Made by a program: the position numbers and the translations under genes | NCBI RefSeq assembly: GCF_003719305.1 | Contig: NZ_RARC01000037.1 | Coordinates: 1 to 64,000, forward strand | Length of the DNA: 64,000 nt | From: Mycolicibacterium stellerae | GTDB lineage: Bacteria; Actinomycetota; Actinomycetes; Mycobacteriales; Mycobacteriaceae | Direction of reading: 5' to 3' | Shown here: piece by piece, positions 23,056 to 31,430 of the stretch | Layout: each line of letters begins with the position of its first letter | Position numbering within the stretch: the first letter of the stretch is position 1 | Notes under the pieces: model-generated | Databases searched by the model: none | Seen by the model: the letters and a program-made list of their open reading frames with translations, nothing else | Told to the model about the DNA's origin: nothing

Positions 23056-24117
23056 GTGGTCACATCGCGCCTACGTGGTGTACCTGTCGTCGAGCAGGTG
23101 CCGCTCGCCCCGCTGACCACCCTGCGCATCGGCCCGATAGCGCGCCGCCTGATCACCTGCGAGACCACCGAGGCGGTCATCGCCGTCATTCGCGCCCTTG
23201 ACGCGGACTGCGACGAACGGGCGCTGGTGCTGGCTGGCGGCTCCAATGTGGTGCTGCCCGACGAGATGCCCGACCTGACCGTCGTGCGGCTGGCCAATGC
23301 CGGCATCCACGTCGAAGGCGACATCCTGCGGGCGGAGGCCGGTGCGGTGTGGGACGACGTCGTCGTCACCGCACTCGAACACGGCCTCGGCGGTCTCGAG
23401 TGCCTTTCTGGCATTCCCGGCTCGGCTGGCGCGACCCCCGTGCAGAACGTCGGTGCATACGGGGCGGAGGTCTCCGAAACGATCCGACGGGTCCGGCTGC
23501 TGGACCGGGCCACCGGAGAGGACCGCTGGGTCGGCGGCGAAGAGCTCGGATTCGGTTATCGGACAAGCATTCTCAAACACTCCGATGCCGCGATCGCCCT
23601 TGAGGTCGAGTTCGCCCTGCACTCCGACGGCCGCAGTGCGCCGCTGCGCTACGGCGAGCTGACGACGGCTCTCGGCGCCGCGCCCGGCGCCCGCACCGAT
23701 CCGGCCGCGGTGCGCGACGCCGTGCTGGCCTTGCGCAAACGCAAGGGCATGGTGCTCGACGAGGCCGACCATGACACCTGGAGCGTCGGCTCGTTCTTCA
23801 CCAACCCGGTCGTCACGCCCGCGGTCTTCGACCGGATCCAGGGCCGCTCGGAGGCGCCCGTGCCGAACTACCCGGCCCCGAACGGGATCAAGCTGGCTGC
23901 GGGCTGGCTGGTCGAGCAGGCCGGCTTCCACAAGGGTTATCCGGCCAAAGACGCGCCGGCCCGGCTGTCCACCAAGCACGCGCTGGCCATCACAAACCGC
24001 GGAAAAGCGACCGCGGCAGACGTGATTGCCCTGGCCAGACTGGTCCGCGACGGTGTCGAGGCCGAATTCGGGATCGAACTCACACCCGAGCCGATTCTGG
24101 TTGGAGCCGCTCTCTAG
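23056..24117 (+). CDS. murB: UDP-N-acetylenolpyruvoylglucosamine reductase
   Basis: A 353-residue FAD enzyme reducing UDP-GlcNAc-enolpyruvate to UDP-MurNAc, the second committed step of peptidoglycan synthesis (Rv0482). Type I MurB motifs: LTTLRIGPIARRLITCETTE (~17-36), VLAGGSNVVLPDE (~58-70), GIPGSAGATPVQNVGAYGAE (~118-137), GFGYRTSILKHSD (~162-174), WSVGSFFTNPVV (~240-251, catalytic Ser) and KLAAGWLVEQAGFHKG (~279-294). GTG 23056 is the only start before the conserved core. Confidence 0.96.
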   Translation: MVTSRLRGVPVVEQVPLAPLTTLRIGPIARRLITCETTEAVIAVIRALDADCDERALVLAGGSNVVLPDEMPDLTVVRLANAGIHVEGDILRAEAGAVWDDVVVTALEHGLGGLECLSGIPGSAGATPVQNVGAYGAEVSETIRRVRLLDRATGEDRWVGGEELGFGYRTSILKHSDAAIALEVEFALHSDGRSAPLRYGELTTALGAAPGARTDPAAVRDAVLALRKRKGMVLDEADHDTWSVGSFFTNPVVTPAVFDRIQGRSEAPVPNYPAPNGIKLAAGWLVEQAGFHKGYPAKDAPARLSTKHALAITNRGKATAADVIALARLVRDGVEAEFGIELTPEPILVGAAL

Positions 24118-24132
24118 GTATCTTTGGAACAC

Positions 24133-25422
24133 GTGACCCCAGCCAATCCGTTGCCGCCGATTTCTCGGCGCAGGGCCTTGACCGCACTTGCGGTCGGGGT
24201 GGTTGCTCCGGGCGTGCTCGCCGCGTGCGCGGGGAAGTCGAAAGCGCCGTCCGAGGCCGCCGAGGCTCCGTCCGCGCCGTCGCTGACCTACAGTCCGGCG
24301 AACGCCGCCTCCGACGTGGTGCCGACGTCGTCGGTGCGCGTCGATGTTCGCGACGGCTGGTTCCAGCGGATCGCGCTGACCAATGCCGAAGGCAAGGCCG
24401 TTGCGGGCGCGATCAATCGCGAGCGCACCGCCTTCACCGTCACCGAACCGCTCGGCTACGGCGTCGACTACACGTGGGCGGGCTCGGTGGTGGGCCGCGA
24501 CGGGAAAGCTGTCCCGGTGGAGGGCAGCTTCACCACCGTCAACCCGACGACGAAGGTCAACGGCCAGTTCCAGCTCGCCGACGGCCAGGTCGTCGGCGTC
24601 GCGGTGCCGGTGATCCTGCAGTTCGACGCCTCGATCGCCGACGAGGACAAGGTCACCGTCGAGAAGGCGCTCAAGGTGACCACCGAGCCGCCGGTGGAGG
24701 GCAGCTGGGCGTGGCTGCCCGACGAGGTCGGCGGATCGCGGGTGCACTACCGGACCAAGGACTACTACCCGGCGGGCGCCACGGTGAACGTCGAGGCCAA
24801 GCTCTACGGCGTGAAGTTCGGTGACGACGCGTTCGGCGGCCAGGACATCTCGCTGAACTTCGCGATCGGACGCCGCCAGGTCGTCAAGGCCGAAGCCAGC
24901 TCGCACCGCATCCAGGTGATCACCGACGAGGGCGTCATCATGGACTTCCCGTGCAGCTACGGCGAAGGTGACCTGCCTCGCAACATCACTCGCAGCGGGG
25001 TGCACGTGGTGAGCGAGAAGTACGAAGACTTCTACATGACCAACCCGGCGGCCGGCTACAGCAACGTGCACGAGCGCTTCGCCGTGCGCATCTCCAACAA
25101 CGGCGAGTTCATCCACTGCAATCCCAATAGCATTGGGGCCCAAGGCAATACCAACGTCACAAACGGCTGCATCAACCTCAACCTGGAGAACGCCCAGCAG
25201 TACTTCAACAGTGCCATCTACGGCGACCCGGTCGAGGTGACGGGAACCTCGATCGAGCTGTCCTACGCCGACGGCGACATCTGGGACTGGGCGGTGCCGT
25301 GGGACGAGTGGGTGACGATGTCGGCGTTGTCGTCGCAGGCTCCGCCGACCGGCATTCCGAGCACCGCACCCGCCACCCCGACGGATGCGCCGCAGCCGGT
25401 CAACGGTCGCCCCGGCGGCTAG
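24133..25422 (+). CDS. lprQ: L,D-transpeptidase lipoprotein (LprQ/LdtMt5-like)
   Basis: A 429-residue exported enzyme, Rv0483 family. Signal and lipobox: RALTALAVGVVAPGVLAAC (~14-32) with lipidated Cys. Two Ig-like domains (~45-250) precede the YkuD domain (~255-380), with HVVSEKYEDFYMTNPAAGY and the catalytic stretch HCNPNSIGAQGNTNVTNGCI. The usual SHGC motif reads TNGC, as described for the LdtMt5 class. It forms 3-3 cross-links in peptidoglycan. GTG 24133 was chosen over TTG 24124; both keep the lipobox. Follows murB by 15 bases. The C-terminal tail is Pro/Thr-rich. Confidence 0.9.
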   Translation: MTPANPLPPISRRRALTALAVGVVAPGVLAACAGKSKAPSEAAEAPSAPSLTYSPANAASDVVPTSSVRVDVRDGWFQRIALTNAEGKAVAGAINRERTAFTVTEPLGYGVDYTWAGSVVGRDGKAVPVEGSFTTVNPTTKVNGQFQLADGQVVGVAVPVILQFDASIADEDKVTVEKALKVTTEPPVEGSWAWLPDEVGGSRVHYRTKDYYPAGATVNVEAKLYGVKFGDDAFGGQDISLNFAIGRRQVVKAEASSHRIQVITDEGVIMDFPCSYGEGDLPRNITRSGVHVVSEKYEDFYMTNPAAGYSNVHERFAVRISNNGEFIHCNPNSIGAQGNTNVTNGCINLNLENAQQYFNSAIYGDPVEVTGTSIELSYADGDIWDWAVPWDEWVTMSALSSQAPPTGIPSTAPATPTDAPQPVNGRPGG

Positions 25423-25426
25423 ATCG

Positions 25427-26548
25427 CTACTGCTGGTCGGCCCGGTTGGCCTGGGTGGCCTTTGGCCTCAACTTGTCGGTGATCTTCTTGATCGTGGCAC
25501 TGACCTTCTTGACAGCATCGCGCACCGGCCTGTTCGGTTTCTCGGCCACCGACCCGGTTGGGCTGGGGTCGGCGACCGGGTTGCCTTCGTCGTCCTGGTA
25601 GTGGATGGTCGTCGTGCCCACGTGGCGGGTACCGCCGGGCTCACCGCCGTCGTAGCCGGCGTCCACGATCGGTCGCAACGCGTTGTCGAGTTGATCGACG
25701 AGCTTGTTGACGGCCACGTCGCCCTGATCGTCGGCGAGCGATGTGCCGAAGTCTCGAATCGGGCGGGTGATCGGCAGGTTCGTCTGCTTGATCAAGTTGT
25801 GCTGGTAATAGGCCTCCGCCTGGTCGGCTACCTGTCCGTCATCGGAGACTTGGTACCACTCGTCGGTGTTGCTCACGACGCGGCCCTCCGCGTAGGCATC
25901 GTCAAGGAGATCCTTGCGATAGCTGGGATGGTCGTAGATCGCGCCCATCGCCGCGTTGGCCCACGACACCGGGTTCAGGTTGTCGGGCGAATCGGCGATC
26001 AGGTCGTACTCGATGACGACCGTCACATATCCGCCCTGGCCGGGAGTGTGTGTCACCGGCGTGTATCCCGGGATGTTGATGTTCCACCGATCCAGCTTGG
26101 ACAGGAAGCCGCCGTCGGGGTTGGTGGGGTCGCCGAAGGTGAGAACGGTGATCTTCGTGGGGTCGAGGCCGCCGTCGATAAGCGCCTGCTTGGTCTCGGC
26201 CATCACCACCGCACCCTGGCTGACGCCGACGAGGTAGACGCGATCGCCGTCCTGGTAGTCGCTCTGGATCCGCTCGACGGCTGACTGCACCCCTTCGGCC
26301 ACCGAGTCGTCGAGGGGCTTCTCGCCGATCATGGGCGCGAGGTCGCGAGGGTACTGAATCGTGAACGCAGGGGGGAGGTGGCCCTGGCCCAGAAAGTCCT
26401 CCCACTCGGTTTCGGAGGTGTGCGACGGCTGCCCGGACGCCCGAGTTCCTGCGGCGTAGTAGTAGCGGTCTGCCGCGTCAGCCGGGATCGCGAACGCCAC
26501 AGCCGTGGTTGCGGTCGCGGCTATCGCGGTGGCAAGAGTTCGTTTCAC
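25427..26548 (-). CDS. Secreted PE-PPE-domain alpha/beta hydrolase
   Basis: A 373-residue exported protein. Signal peptide ~1-25 (LATAIAATATTAVAFAIPAD, cleavage near ADA-A). The PE-PPE domain (~27-250) contains the nucleophile elbow VYLVGVSQGAVVMAE (~105-119, GxSxG), then LTFGDPTNPDGG (~135-146) and a catalytic-type HPSYRKDLL region. Such domains are serine esterases/acyltransferases; Chp1/Chp2 acylate trehalose lipids. The last ~70 residues are charged and Lys-rich, with no PE or PPE module. GTG 26548 start. Convergent with lprQ, 4 bases apart. Confidence 0.85.
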   Translation of the reverse strand: MKRTLATAIAATATTAVAFAIPADAADRYYYAAGTRASGQPSHTSETEWEDFLGQGHLPPAFTIQYPRDLAPMIGEKPLDDSVAEGVQSAVERIQSDYQDGDRVYLVGVSQGAVVMAETKQALIDGGLDPTKITVLTFGDPTNPDGGFLSKLDRWNINIPGYTPVTHTPGQGGYVTVVIEYDLIADSPDNLNPVSWANAAMGAIYDHPSYRKDLLDDAYAEGRVVSNTDEWYQVSDDGQVADQAEAYYQHNLIKQTNLPITRPIRDFGTSLADDQGDVAVNKLVDQLDNALRPIVDAGYDGGEPGGTRHVGTTTIHYQDDEGNPVADPSPTGSVAEKPNRPVRDAVKKVSATIKKITDKLRPKATQANRADQQ

Positions 26549-26611
26549 ACGATGATTCTGGCTCGAACGTCGCCGCGGTGCGCGCGTAACGAGCTACTCC
26601 ACCCAAATTTG

Positions 26612-27358
26612 CTACCGGCGGTTGAACCGGGATGCGCTTGCCTGGTCGCGCGGCCGGATCACGATGGTGTCGAGATTGACGTGCGACGGCCGCGACGCGA
26701 CGAAGCCGATCACCTCGGCGACATCCTCGGCCACCAGCGGCGTCACCCCCCTGTAGACGGCGTCGGCCCGTTCCTCGTCGCCTTCGAAACGGCGCAGCGA
26801 GAAGTCTGTCTGGACCATGCCCGGCGCAATCTCGGTGAGCCGCACAGGTTTTCCCAATAGCTCGCCGCGCAATGTGCGATGAAGCGCGCCCTGGGCATGT
26901 TTGGCAGACGTGTAGCCGGAGCCGTTGTCGTAGGTCTCGATCGCCGCGATCGACGTCACGGTGACGATCAGGCCGTCACCGGAGTCGATGAGCTTGGGCA
27001 GCAGCGCGCGGGTCATTCGCAGCGTGCCGAGCACGTTGGCTTCCCACATCCACCGCCAGTGGTCGATGTCGGCCTCGAGCACGGGCTCGAGACCGCGGGC
27101 GCCGCCCGCGTTGTTGACCAGCACGTCGACCCTGTCCAGGCTGTCGGTCAGCGCCTCGACGGCATCCCCGTCGGTGACGTCCGCGACGACGGCGGTGCCA
27201 CCGATCTCCGCGGCCAGCTTCTCGATGGGCTCCTTGCGGCGCGCCACGCACACGACGTGGAAGCCCTGGGCGGCAAGCGTTCTGGCGGTCGCTTCACCAA
27301 TGCCCGCGCTGGCGCCGGTGACCACCGCGACCCGGCGGTCGGAATCGGGTGTTGTCAT
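26612..27358 (-). CDS. Short-chain dehydrogenase/reductase (Rv0484c-like)
   Basis: A 248-residue classical SDR: cofactor motif VAVVTGASAGIGEATA (~11-26), DVLVNNAGGARGLEP (~79-93), catalytic Ser in TSIAAIE and Tyr/Lys in GYTSAKHAQ (~150-158). The CVARRKEP loop after beta-2 (Arg-Arg) suggests NADP preference. Substrate unknown. ATG 27358 removes a 20-residue in-frame extension without a ribosome-binding site. Divergent from the leader peptide/ROK transcription unit. Confidence 0.92.
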   Translation of the reverse strand: MTTPDSDRRVAVVTGASAGIGEATARTLAAQGFHVVCVARRKEPIEKLAAEIGGTAVVADVTDGDAVEALTDSLDRVDVLVNNAGGARGLEPVLEADIDHWRWMWEANVLGTLRMTRALLPKLIDSGDGLIVTVTSIAAIETYDNGSGYTSAKHAQGALHRTLRGELLGKPVRLTEIAPGMVQTDFSLRRFEGDEERADAVYRGVTPLVAEDVAEVIGFVASRPSHVNLDTIVIRPRDQASASRFNRR

Positions 27359-27468
27359 GCGACCAACTCTACGAAATCGGGTCGTCGCCTTCTCGTGTGC
27401 GGTCGCACCCGACGGCACCTCCCTGGATAGTGGCCGACGTCACTGGGCGGACGGCTAGTTGGCTGTGC

Positions 27469-27480
27469 TAAGTTCACGGC
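27469..27480 (+). promoter_or_regulatory. Leaderless-type -10 element before the polycysteine ORF
   Basis: TAAGTT (27469-27474) fits the TANNNT -10 of mycobacteria and is followed by six bases (CACGGC) and then GTG at 27481. That spacing puts the transcript start at or next to the GTG, as in leaderless mycobacterial mRNAs. No Shine-Dalgarno sequence is present. Confidence 0.6.
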
Positions 27481-27555
27481 GTGACCCGCAGTAGTCAGGC
27501 AATCGGCGCACGCCGCGCGCGTTGTTGTTGTCGCCGCGCAAACCGCCGCGCCTGA
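27481..27555 (+). CDS. Polycysteine leader peptide, 24 residues (upstream ORF)
   Basis: GTG 27481 to TGA 27553-27555 encodes a 24-residue peptide: TRSSQAIGARRAR, then CCC, then RRANRRA. Polycysteine-encoding leaderless short ORFs are a described class of cysteine-responsive attenuators in mycobacteria: ribosome progress over the Cys codons decides expression of the downstream operon. Here the next gene is the ROK regulator (start 27639), followed by mshA of mycothiol synthesis, a pathway that consumes cysteine. TTGTCCT (27576-27582) can pair with AGGACA (27629-27634) at the ROK ribosome site, a possible attenuator stem. Function is inferred from pattern and context. Confidence 0.72.
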   Translation: MTRSSQAIGARRARCCCRRANRRA

Positions 27556-27638
27556 CCCGAGTCCGGACATCTCGCTTGTCCTTTTGAGTCGCCAGGTGTG
27601 GCACAGCCCCACCAGCCGACTACTTCCGAGGACATCCC

Positions 27639-28925
27639 GTGCGCACCACCACCGTTCTTCGCCAAGCTCCCACCGCCCACACCAAGCGCGCCCTCTCCAC
27701 CGCAAGCGGGAGGTACCCGCAGTCGCGGCGAGTGATTGCACCCTCACTGAAGCTGGCCGACGCCGCGGCCGCCTCGGTGTTCAACGCCGCCAGGTCGCGT
27801 GGCCCAATTGCCCGTGACGTCATCGCAAAGGTCACCCAGCTGTCGATCGCCACGGTGAACCGTCAGGTCACCGCGCTGCTCGATGCGGGTGTGCTGAGGG
27901 AACGCGCCGACCTCGCGGTTTCCGGCGCGATCGGCAGGCCTCGGGTACCGGTCGAGGTCAACCACGAACCGTTCCTGACGCTGGGCATCCACATTGGCGC
28001 GCGGACCACGATCATCGTGGCCACCGACCTGTTCGGCCGCACGCTCGACGTCGTTGAGACGCCGACGCCGCGCGGCGCGCAGGCCGCCGCTCTCACCTCG
28101 CTGGCGGGTAGCGCGCGTCGCTACCTGAGTCGCTGGCACCGGCGCCGCGCGCTGTGGGTCGGCGTCACCTCCGGTGGCGTCATCGACAGCTCGACCGGCT
28201 ATCTCGACCACCCACGGCTTGGCTGGGTCGACGCGCCCGTCGGGCCTGTCGTCGCCGAAACCATCGGCCTGCCGGTGTCGGTCGCGTCGCACGTCGACGC
28301 CATGGCGGGTGCCGAGCTGCTGCTGGGTACGCGCCGGGTGTCGCATCCCGCCACGAGCCTGTACGTGTATGCCCGCGAAACCGTCGGCTTTGCGCTGTCG
28401 ATCGGCGGCAAGGTCCATTCGCCTGCCAGCGGCCCAGGAACCATCGCGGGCCTACCCGCCCAATCGGATCTGCTCGGCGGGACCGGCCAGCTGGAGTCGA
28501 CGGTCAGCGACGAGGCGGTGCTCATCGCCGCGCGCAAGCAGCGGGTGATCCCTGCAGAGGGTCCGTCGTCGACGATGACGGCCGTGCTGCGGGCGGCCAG
28601 GCAGGGCAACGAGCAGGCGCGTGCACTGCTGACCGAGCGGGCGCGGGTGCTGGGGGAGGCCGTTGCGCTGTTGCGCGACATGCTCAACCCGGACGACCTG
28701 GTCGTCGGCGGTCAGGCGTTCACCGAGTATCCGGAGGGCATGAGCGTGGTCGAGGATGCGTATCGGCAGCGCTCTGTGCTGCCCGCGCGCGATATTCGGG
28801 TGACCTCGTTCGGCAACCGGGTGCAGGAGGCGGGTGCGGGAGTGGTGTCGCTTGGCGGCATCTACGCCGATCCGATCGGCGCGATGCGGCGCGCGCTGGC
28901 CCGCAGGCCGGAAGCGACCGCCTGA
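27639..28925 (+). CDS. ROK-family transcriptional regulator (Rv0485-like)
   Basis: A 428-residue protein. An N-terminal winged HTH (~38-92: AASVFNAARSRGPIARDVIA, KVTQLSIATVNRQVTALLDA, then LRERADL) is followed by a ROK ATPase-fold domain (FLTLGIHIGARTTIIVATDL at ~110-129, VASHVDAMAGAELLLG, GFALSIGGKVH, DLVVGGQAF). The DxGxT phosphate motif is altered and the zinc-type HxCxxGxxGC motif is absent, so this is a regulator rather than a sugar kinase. Rv0485 is known to influence pe13/ppe18 expression in M. tuberculosis. GTG 27639, with GAGGA 7 bases upstream. Confidence 0.9.
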   Translation: MRTTTVLRQAPTAHTKRALSTASGRYPQSRRVIAPSLKLADAAAASVFNAARSRGPIARDVIAKVTQLSIATVNRQVTALLDAGVLRERADLAVSGAIGRPRVPVEVNHEPFLTLGIHIGARTTIIVATDLFGRTLDVVETPTPRGAQAAALTSLAGSARRYLSRWHRRRALWVGVTSGGVIDSSTGYLDHPRLGWVDAPVGPVVAETIGLPVSVASHVDAMAGAELLLGTRRVSHPATSLYVYARETVGFALSIGGKVHSPASGPGTIAGLPAQSDLLGGTGQLESTVSDEAVLIAARKQRVIPAEGPSSTMTAVLRAARQGNEQARALLTERARVLGEAVALLRDMLNPDDLVVGGQAFTEYPEGMSVVEDAYRQRSVLPARDIRVTSFGNRVQEAGAGVVSLGGIYADPIGAMRRALARRPEATA

Positions 28926-28951
28926 CGCCGCGTCTCCGGACCGCGTGACGC

Positions 28952-28995
28952 CCGGTCTCCGATCGCCTAACGGCCGGTCTCCGATCGCCGGACGG
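28952..28995. repeat. 22-bp tandem repeat after the ROK gene
   Basis: Two units of CCGGTCTCCGATCGCC plus six variable bases (TAACGG, GGACGG) at 28952-28973 and 28974-28995, with a weaker third copy (CGTCTCCGGACCGCGTGACG) just before. Non-coding. Copy number may vary. Confidence 0.7.
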
Positions 28996-29024
28996 CCGGG
29001 ACACACGCCGCGGTGCCCGCGTCT

Positions 29025-29079
29025 GGGCGACAATGTCGTTCGAACTAAGACCTGCTAACCGCTGGCGACACTGTCGCCC
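29025..29079. promoter_or_regulatory. Paired palindromes in a large inverted repeat
   Basis: GGGCGACAATGTCG (29025-29038) and CGACACTGTCGCCC (29066-29079) are inverted copies with one mismatch. Each contains its own palindrome: CGACA-A-TGTCG (29028-29038) and GGCGACA-C-TGTCGCC (29064-29078). They lie 92-146 bases before the small wHTH-like gene, in a 245-base gap that also holds the tandem repeat. The layout is that of a double operator for a dimeric repressor, or a large hairpin. Confidence 0.55.
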
Positions 29080-29170
29080 AAAGGTGGGCAGCTCGAGACC
29101 ATCCACAGCCAGCCGTTTGATGTGGGCTGAACCGACATTTGTTGTCGGTGTGAGCTGACACGGTCCGATC

Positions 29171-29545
29171 ATGTCCACGAGACGGCGGCTGCGCGGCTAC
29201 GAACTGCGTTGCGTGCTCACCCTGCACCTGTTTCAACACGGCAAAGCCACTGTCGCTGACCTGGTCGACATGCTCGACCACCACAGGTTCGAAGTCGCCG
29301 GGCGAGCGTCGAAGGCGGTGTCCGACGCGCTGCGATGCGAGATCGCCCACGGCAGAGTCCGGCGGTTGAGACGCGGCCGGTATGGGCCCGCGTCGATGCC
29401 GCGGGCGACTGAATATCGGATTCATCAGCGGGCACTGGCCCTGCGGGAGGAGGCGGCCGCGCTGCATGCTCAGTCCGACGAAGCGTTCTGGGATGCGCTG
29501 TTCGGACTCGATCTCGGCGACGACCCGTCTCTGAGCACGGTGTAG
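29171..29545 (+). CDS. Small winged-helix-like protein, function unknown
   Basis: A 124-residue basic protein. The first ~75 residues look like a winged HTH (GYELRCVLTLHLFQHGKATV, ADLVDMLDHHRFEVAGRAS, KAVSDALRCEIAHGRVRRLR), followed by RRGRYGPASMPRATEYRIHQ and an acidic tail with no motif. The order helix-loop-recognition helix-wing suggests DNA binding. It lies between the ROK gene and mshA and is not one of the conserved M. tuberculosis genes there. ATG 29171; its stop is 4 bases before mshA. The paired palindromes upstream may be its own operator. Confidence 0.65.
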   Translation: MSTRRRLRGYELRCVLTLHLFQHGKATVADLVDMLDHHRFEVAGRASKAVSDALRCEIAHGRVRRLRRGRYGPASMPRATEYRIHQRALALREEAAALHAQSDEAFWDALFGLDLGDDPSLSTV

Positions 29546-29549
29546 ACAT

Positions 29550-30902
29550 GTGTGTGTGCGTCTAGCGACGGATCAGCCCCGGTCGAATGTCGCCGCCATC
29601 GCGGCTCCGAGGCGAGTCGCCGTCCTTTCGGTGCACACCTCCCCGCTTGCGCAGCCCGGCACCGGCGATGCCGGCGGCATGAACGTCTACGTCCTGCAGA
29701 GCGCGCTGCAGATGGCCCGCCGGGGCGTCGAGGTGGAGATATTCACCAGGGCCACCTCGTCGGCCGATCAGCCGACGGTGCGGGTGGCGCCCGGGGTGCT
29801 GGTGCGCAACGTCGTCGCCGGTCCGTTCGAGGGCTTGGACAAATACGATCTGCCGACACAGCTGTGCGCGTTCACCGCGGGTGTGCTTCGAGCCGAAGCC
29901 ACCCACGAGCCGGGCTACTACGACGTCGTGCACTCGCACTACTGGCTGTCGGGACAGGTCGGCTGGCTGGCGCGCGATCGGTGGGCGGTGCCGCTGGTGC
30001 ACACCGCGCACACCCTCGCCGCGGTCAAGAACGCATCGCTGGCCAACGGCGACGCGCCGGAACCGCCGCTGCGCGCGATCGGTGAACAGCAGGTCGTCGA
30101 CGAAGCGGACCGGCTGATCGTCAACACCGAACACGAAGCGCAGCAACTGGTTTCGCTTCACCATGCTGACCCGGACCGCATCGACGTCGTCCATCCAGGG
30201 GTGGATCTGGACACCTTCACGCCTGGCGACAAGCACGCGGCGCGGGAGGTTCTCGGGCTGGCGCGCGACGAGCTCATCCTGGCCTTTGTCGGACGCATCC
30301 AGCCGCTCAAGGCGCCCGACGTGCTGCTGCGCGCGGCCGCCCGGCTCACCGAAAAGTTTCCCCAGCTGCGGGTGCTGGTGGCAGGCGGACCGTCCGGAAC
30401 GGGCCTGGCGGCGCCCGACACACTGGTTCGGCTGGCCGGGGAACTGGGTATCGCCGACCGGGTGACGTTCCTGCCTCCGCAGTCGCGAGAACAACTCGTC
30501 AACGTGTACCGCGCCGCCGACCTGGTCGCGGTGCCGAGCTACTCCGAATCGTTCGGCCTCGTCGCCGTCGAAGCGCAGGCGTGTGGCACGCCGGTGGTGG
30601 CCGCGGCCGTAGGCGGCCTGCCGGTCGCGGTGCGCGACGGAGTCACCGGCACACTGGTCGCAAGCCACGAGGTCGACGACTGGGTGCACGCGATCGCCGA
30701 TCTGGTGCAGCGCGGACCCGACACGATGCGCACCGCCGCCGTCGAGCACGCCGCGACGTTCTCCTGGGCGCACACCGTCGACGGGCTGCTGGCCAGCTAC
30801 GGGCGGGCGATCAGCGACTACCGCGCACGCCATCAACCCCGAGAGTTGAGCACGCGCCGGGTGGGACGCCGGTTCTCGATGCGACGAGGTGTGCGGGCGT
30901 GA
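29550..30902 (+). CDS. mshA: D-inositol-3-phosphate glycosyltransferase (mycothiol synthesis)
   Basis: A 450-residue GT-B glycosyltransferase family 4 enzyme that joins GlcNAc from UDP-GlcNAc to inositol-3-phosphate, the first step of mycothiol synthesis (Rv0486). Motifs: VHTSPLAQPGTGDAGGMNVY (~28-47), HSHYWLSGQVGWLA (~129-142), HTAHTLAAVKN (~150-160), FVGRIQPLKAPDVLLRA (~248-264) and the donor-site SYSESFGLVAVEAQACGTPV (~330-349) with the EX7E pair. The start lies in a TG dinucleotide run (ATGTGTGTGTGCG); GTG 29550 is used, GTG 29556 is possible, and ATG 29548 is out of frame. Its end overlaps the next GTG by GTGA. Confidence 0.95.
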   Translation: MCVRLATDQPRSNVAAIAAPRRVAVLSVHTSPLAQPGTGDAGGMNVYVLQSALQMARRGVEVEIFTRATSSADQPTVRVAPGVLVRNVVAGPFEGLDKYDLPTQLCAFTAGVLRAEATHEPGYYDVVHSHYWLSGQVGWLARDRWAVPLVHTAHTLAAVKNASLANGDAPEPPLRAIGEQQVVDEADRLIVNTEHEAQQLVSLHHADPDRIDVVHPGVDLDTFTPGDKHAAREVLGLARDELILAFVGRIQPLKAPDVLLRAAARLTEKFPQLRVLVAGGPSGTGLAAPDTLVRLAGELGIADRVTFLPPQSREQLVNVYRAADLVAVPSYSESFGLVAVEAQACGTPVVAAAVGGLPVAVRDGVTGTLVASHEVDDWVHAIADLVQRGPDTMRTAAVEHAATFSWAHTVDGLLASYGRAISDYRARHQPRELSTRRVGRRFSMRRGVRA

Positions 30903-31405
30903 CACCGGCCCAGCAGGTCATCGAGGACGCCTGCAAGGAGAACGGCCTGGTCTTCACCCGCCACGAAGGCGCGCACGGCGGGCTGCCGGGCATCATCGTC
31001 GAACTGCCCGGTGAGCGGCGGCTGAAGACCAACACGATCCTGTCCATCGGCGAGCATTCGGTGCGCGTCGAGGCGTTCGTCTGCAGAAAACCCGACGAGA
31101 ACCACGAGGGCGTGTACCGCTTCCTGCTCAAGCGCAACCGCAGGCTCTACGGGGTCGCCTACACCCTCGACAACGTCGGCGACATCTATCTGGTCGGTCG
31201 GATGGCGTTGCACTCGGTGACGCCCGACGAGATCGACCGCGTGCTGGGTCAGGTGCTCGAGGCCGTCGACAGTGACTTCAACACGTTGCTGGAGTTGGGC
31301 TTTCGCACCTCGATCCAGAAAGAGTGGGAGTGGCGGGTTTCGCGTGGTGAATCCCTGCAGAATCTGCAGGCGTTCCAGCATCTGATCGACGACGGCGACG
31401 GCTGA
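30899..31405 (+). CDS. YbjN-domain protein (Rv0487-like)
   Basis: A 168-residue protein of the YbjN/type III chaperone-like fold. Segments: VIEDACKENGLVFTRHEG (~7-24), LPGIIVELPGERRLKTNTIL, EGVYRFLLKRNRRLYGVAYT (~77-96), DIYLVGRMALHSVTPDEIDR (~101-120) and TLLELGFRTSIQKEWEWR. The GTG overlaps the mshA stop (GTGA). A cytosolic protein of unknown function, conserved between mshA and gpm1 in mycobacteria. Confidence 0.9.
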   Translation: MTPAQQVIEDACKENGLVFTRHEGAHGGLPGIIVELPGERRLKTNTILSIGEHSVRVEAFVCRKPDENHEGVYRFLLKRNRRLYGVAYTLDNVGDIYLVGRMALHSVTPDEIDRVLGQVLEAVDSDFNTLLELGFRTSIQKEWEWRVSRGESLQNLQAFQHLIDDGDG

Positions 31406-31430
31406 CGCGCGCCGGGATAGGCTGCCCATC

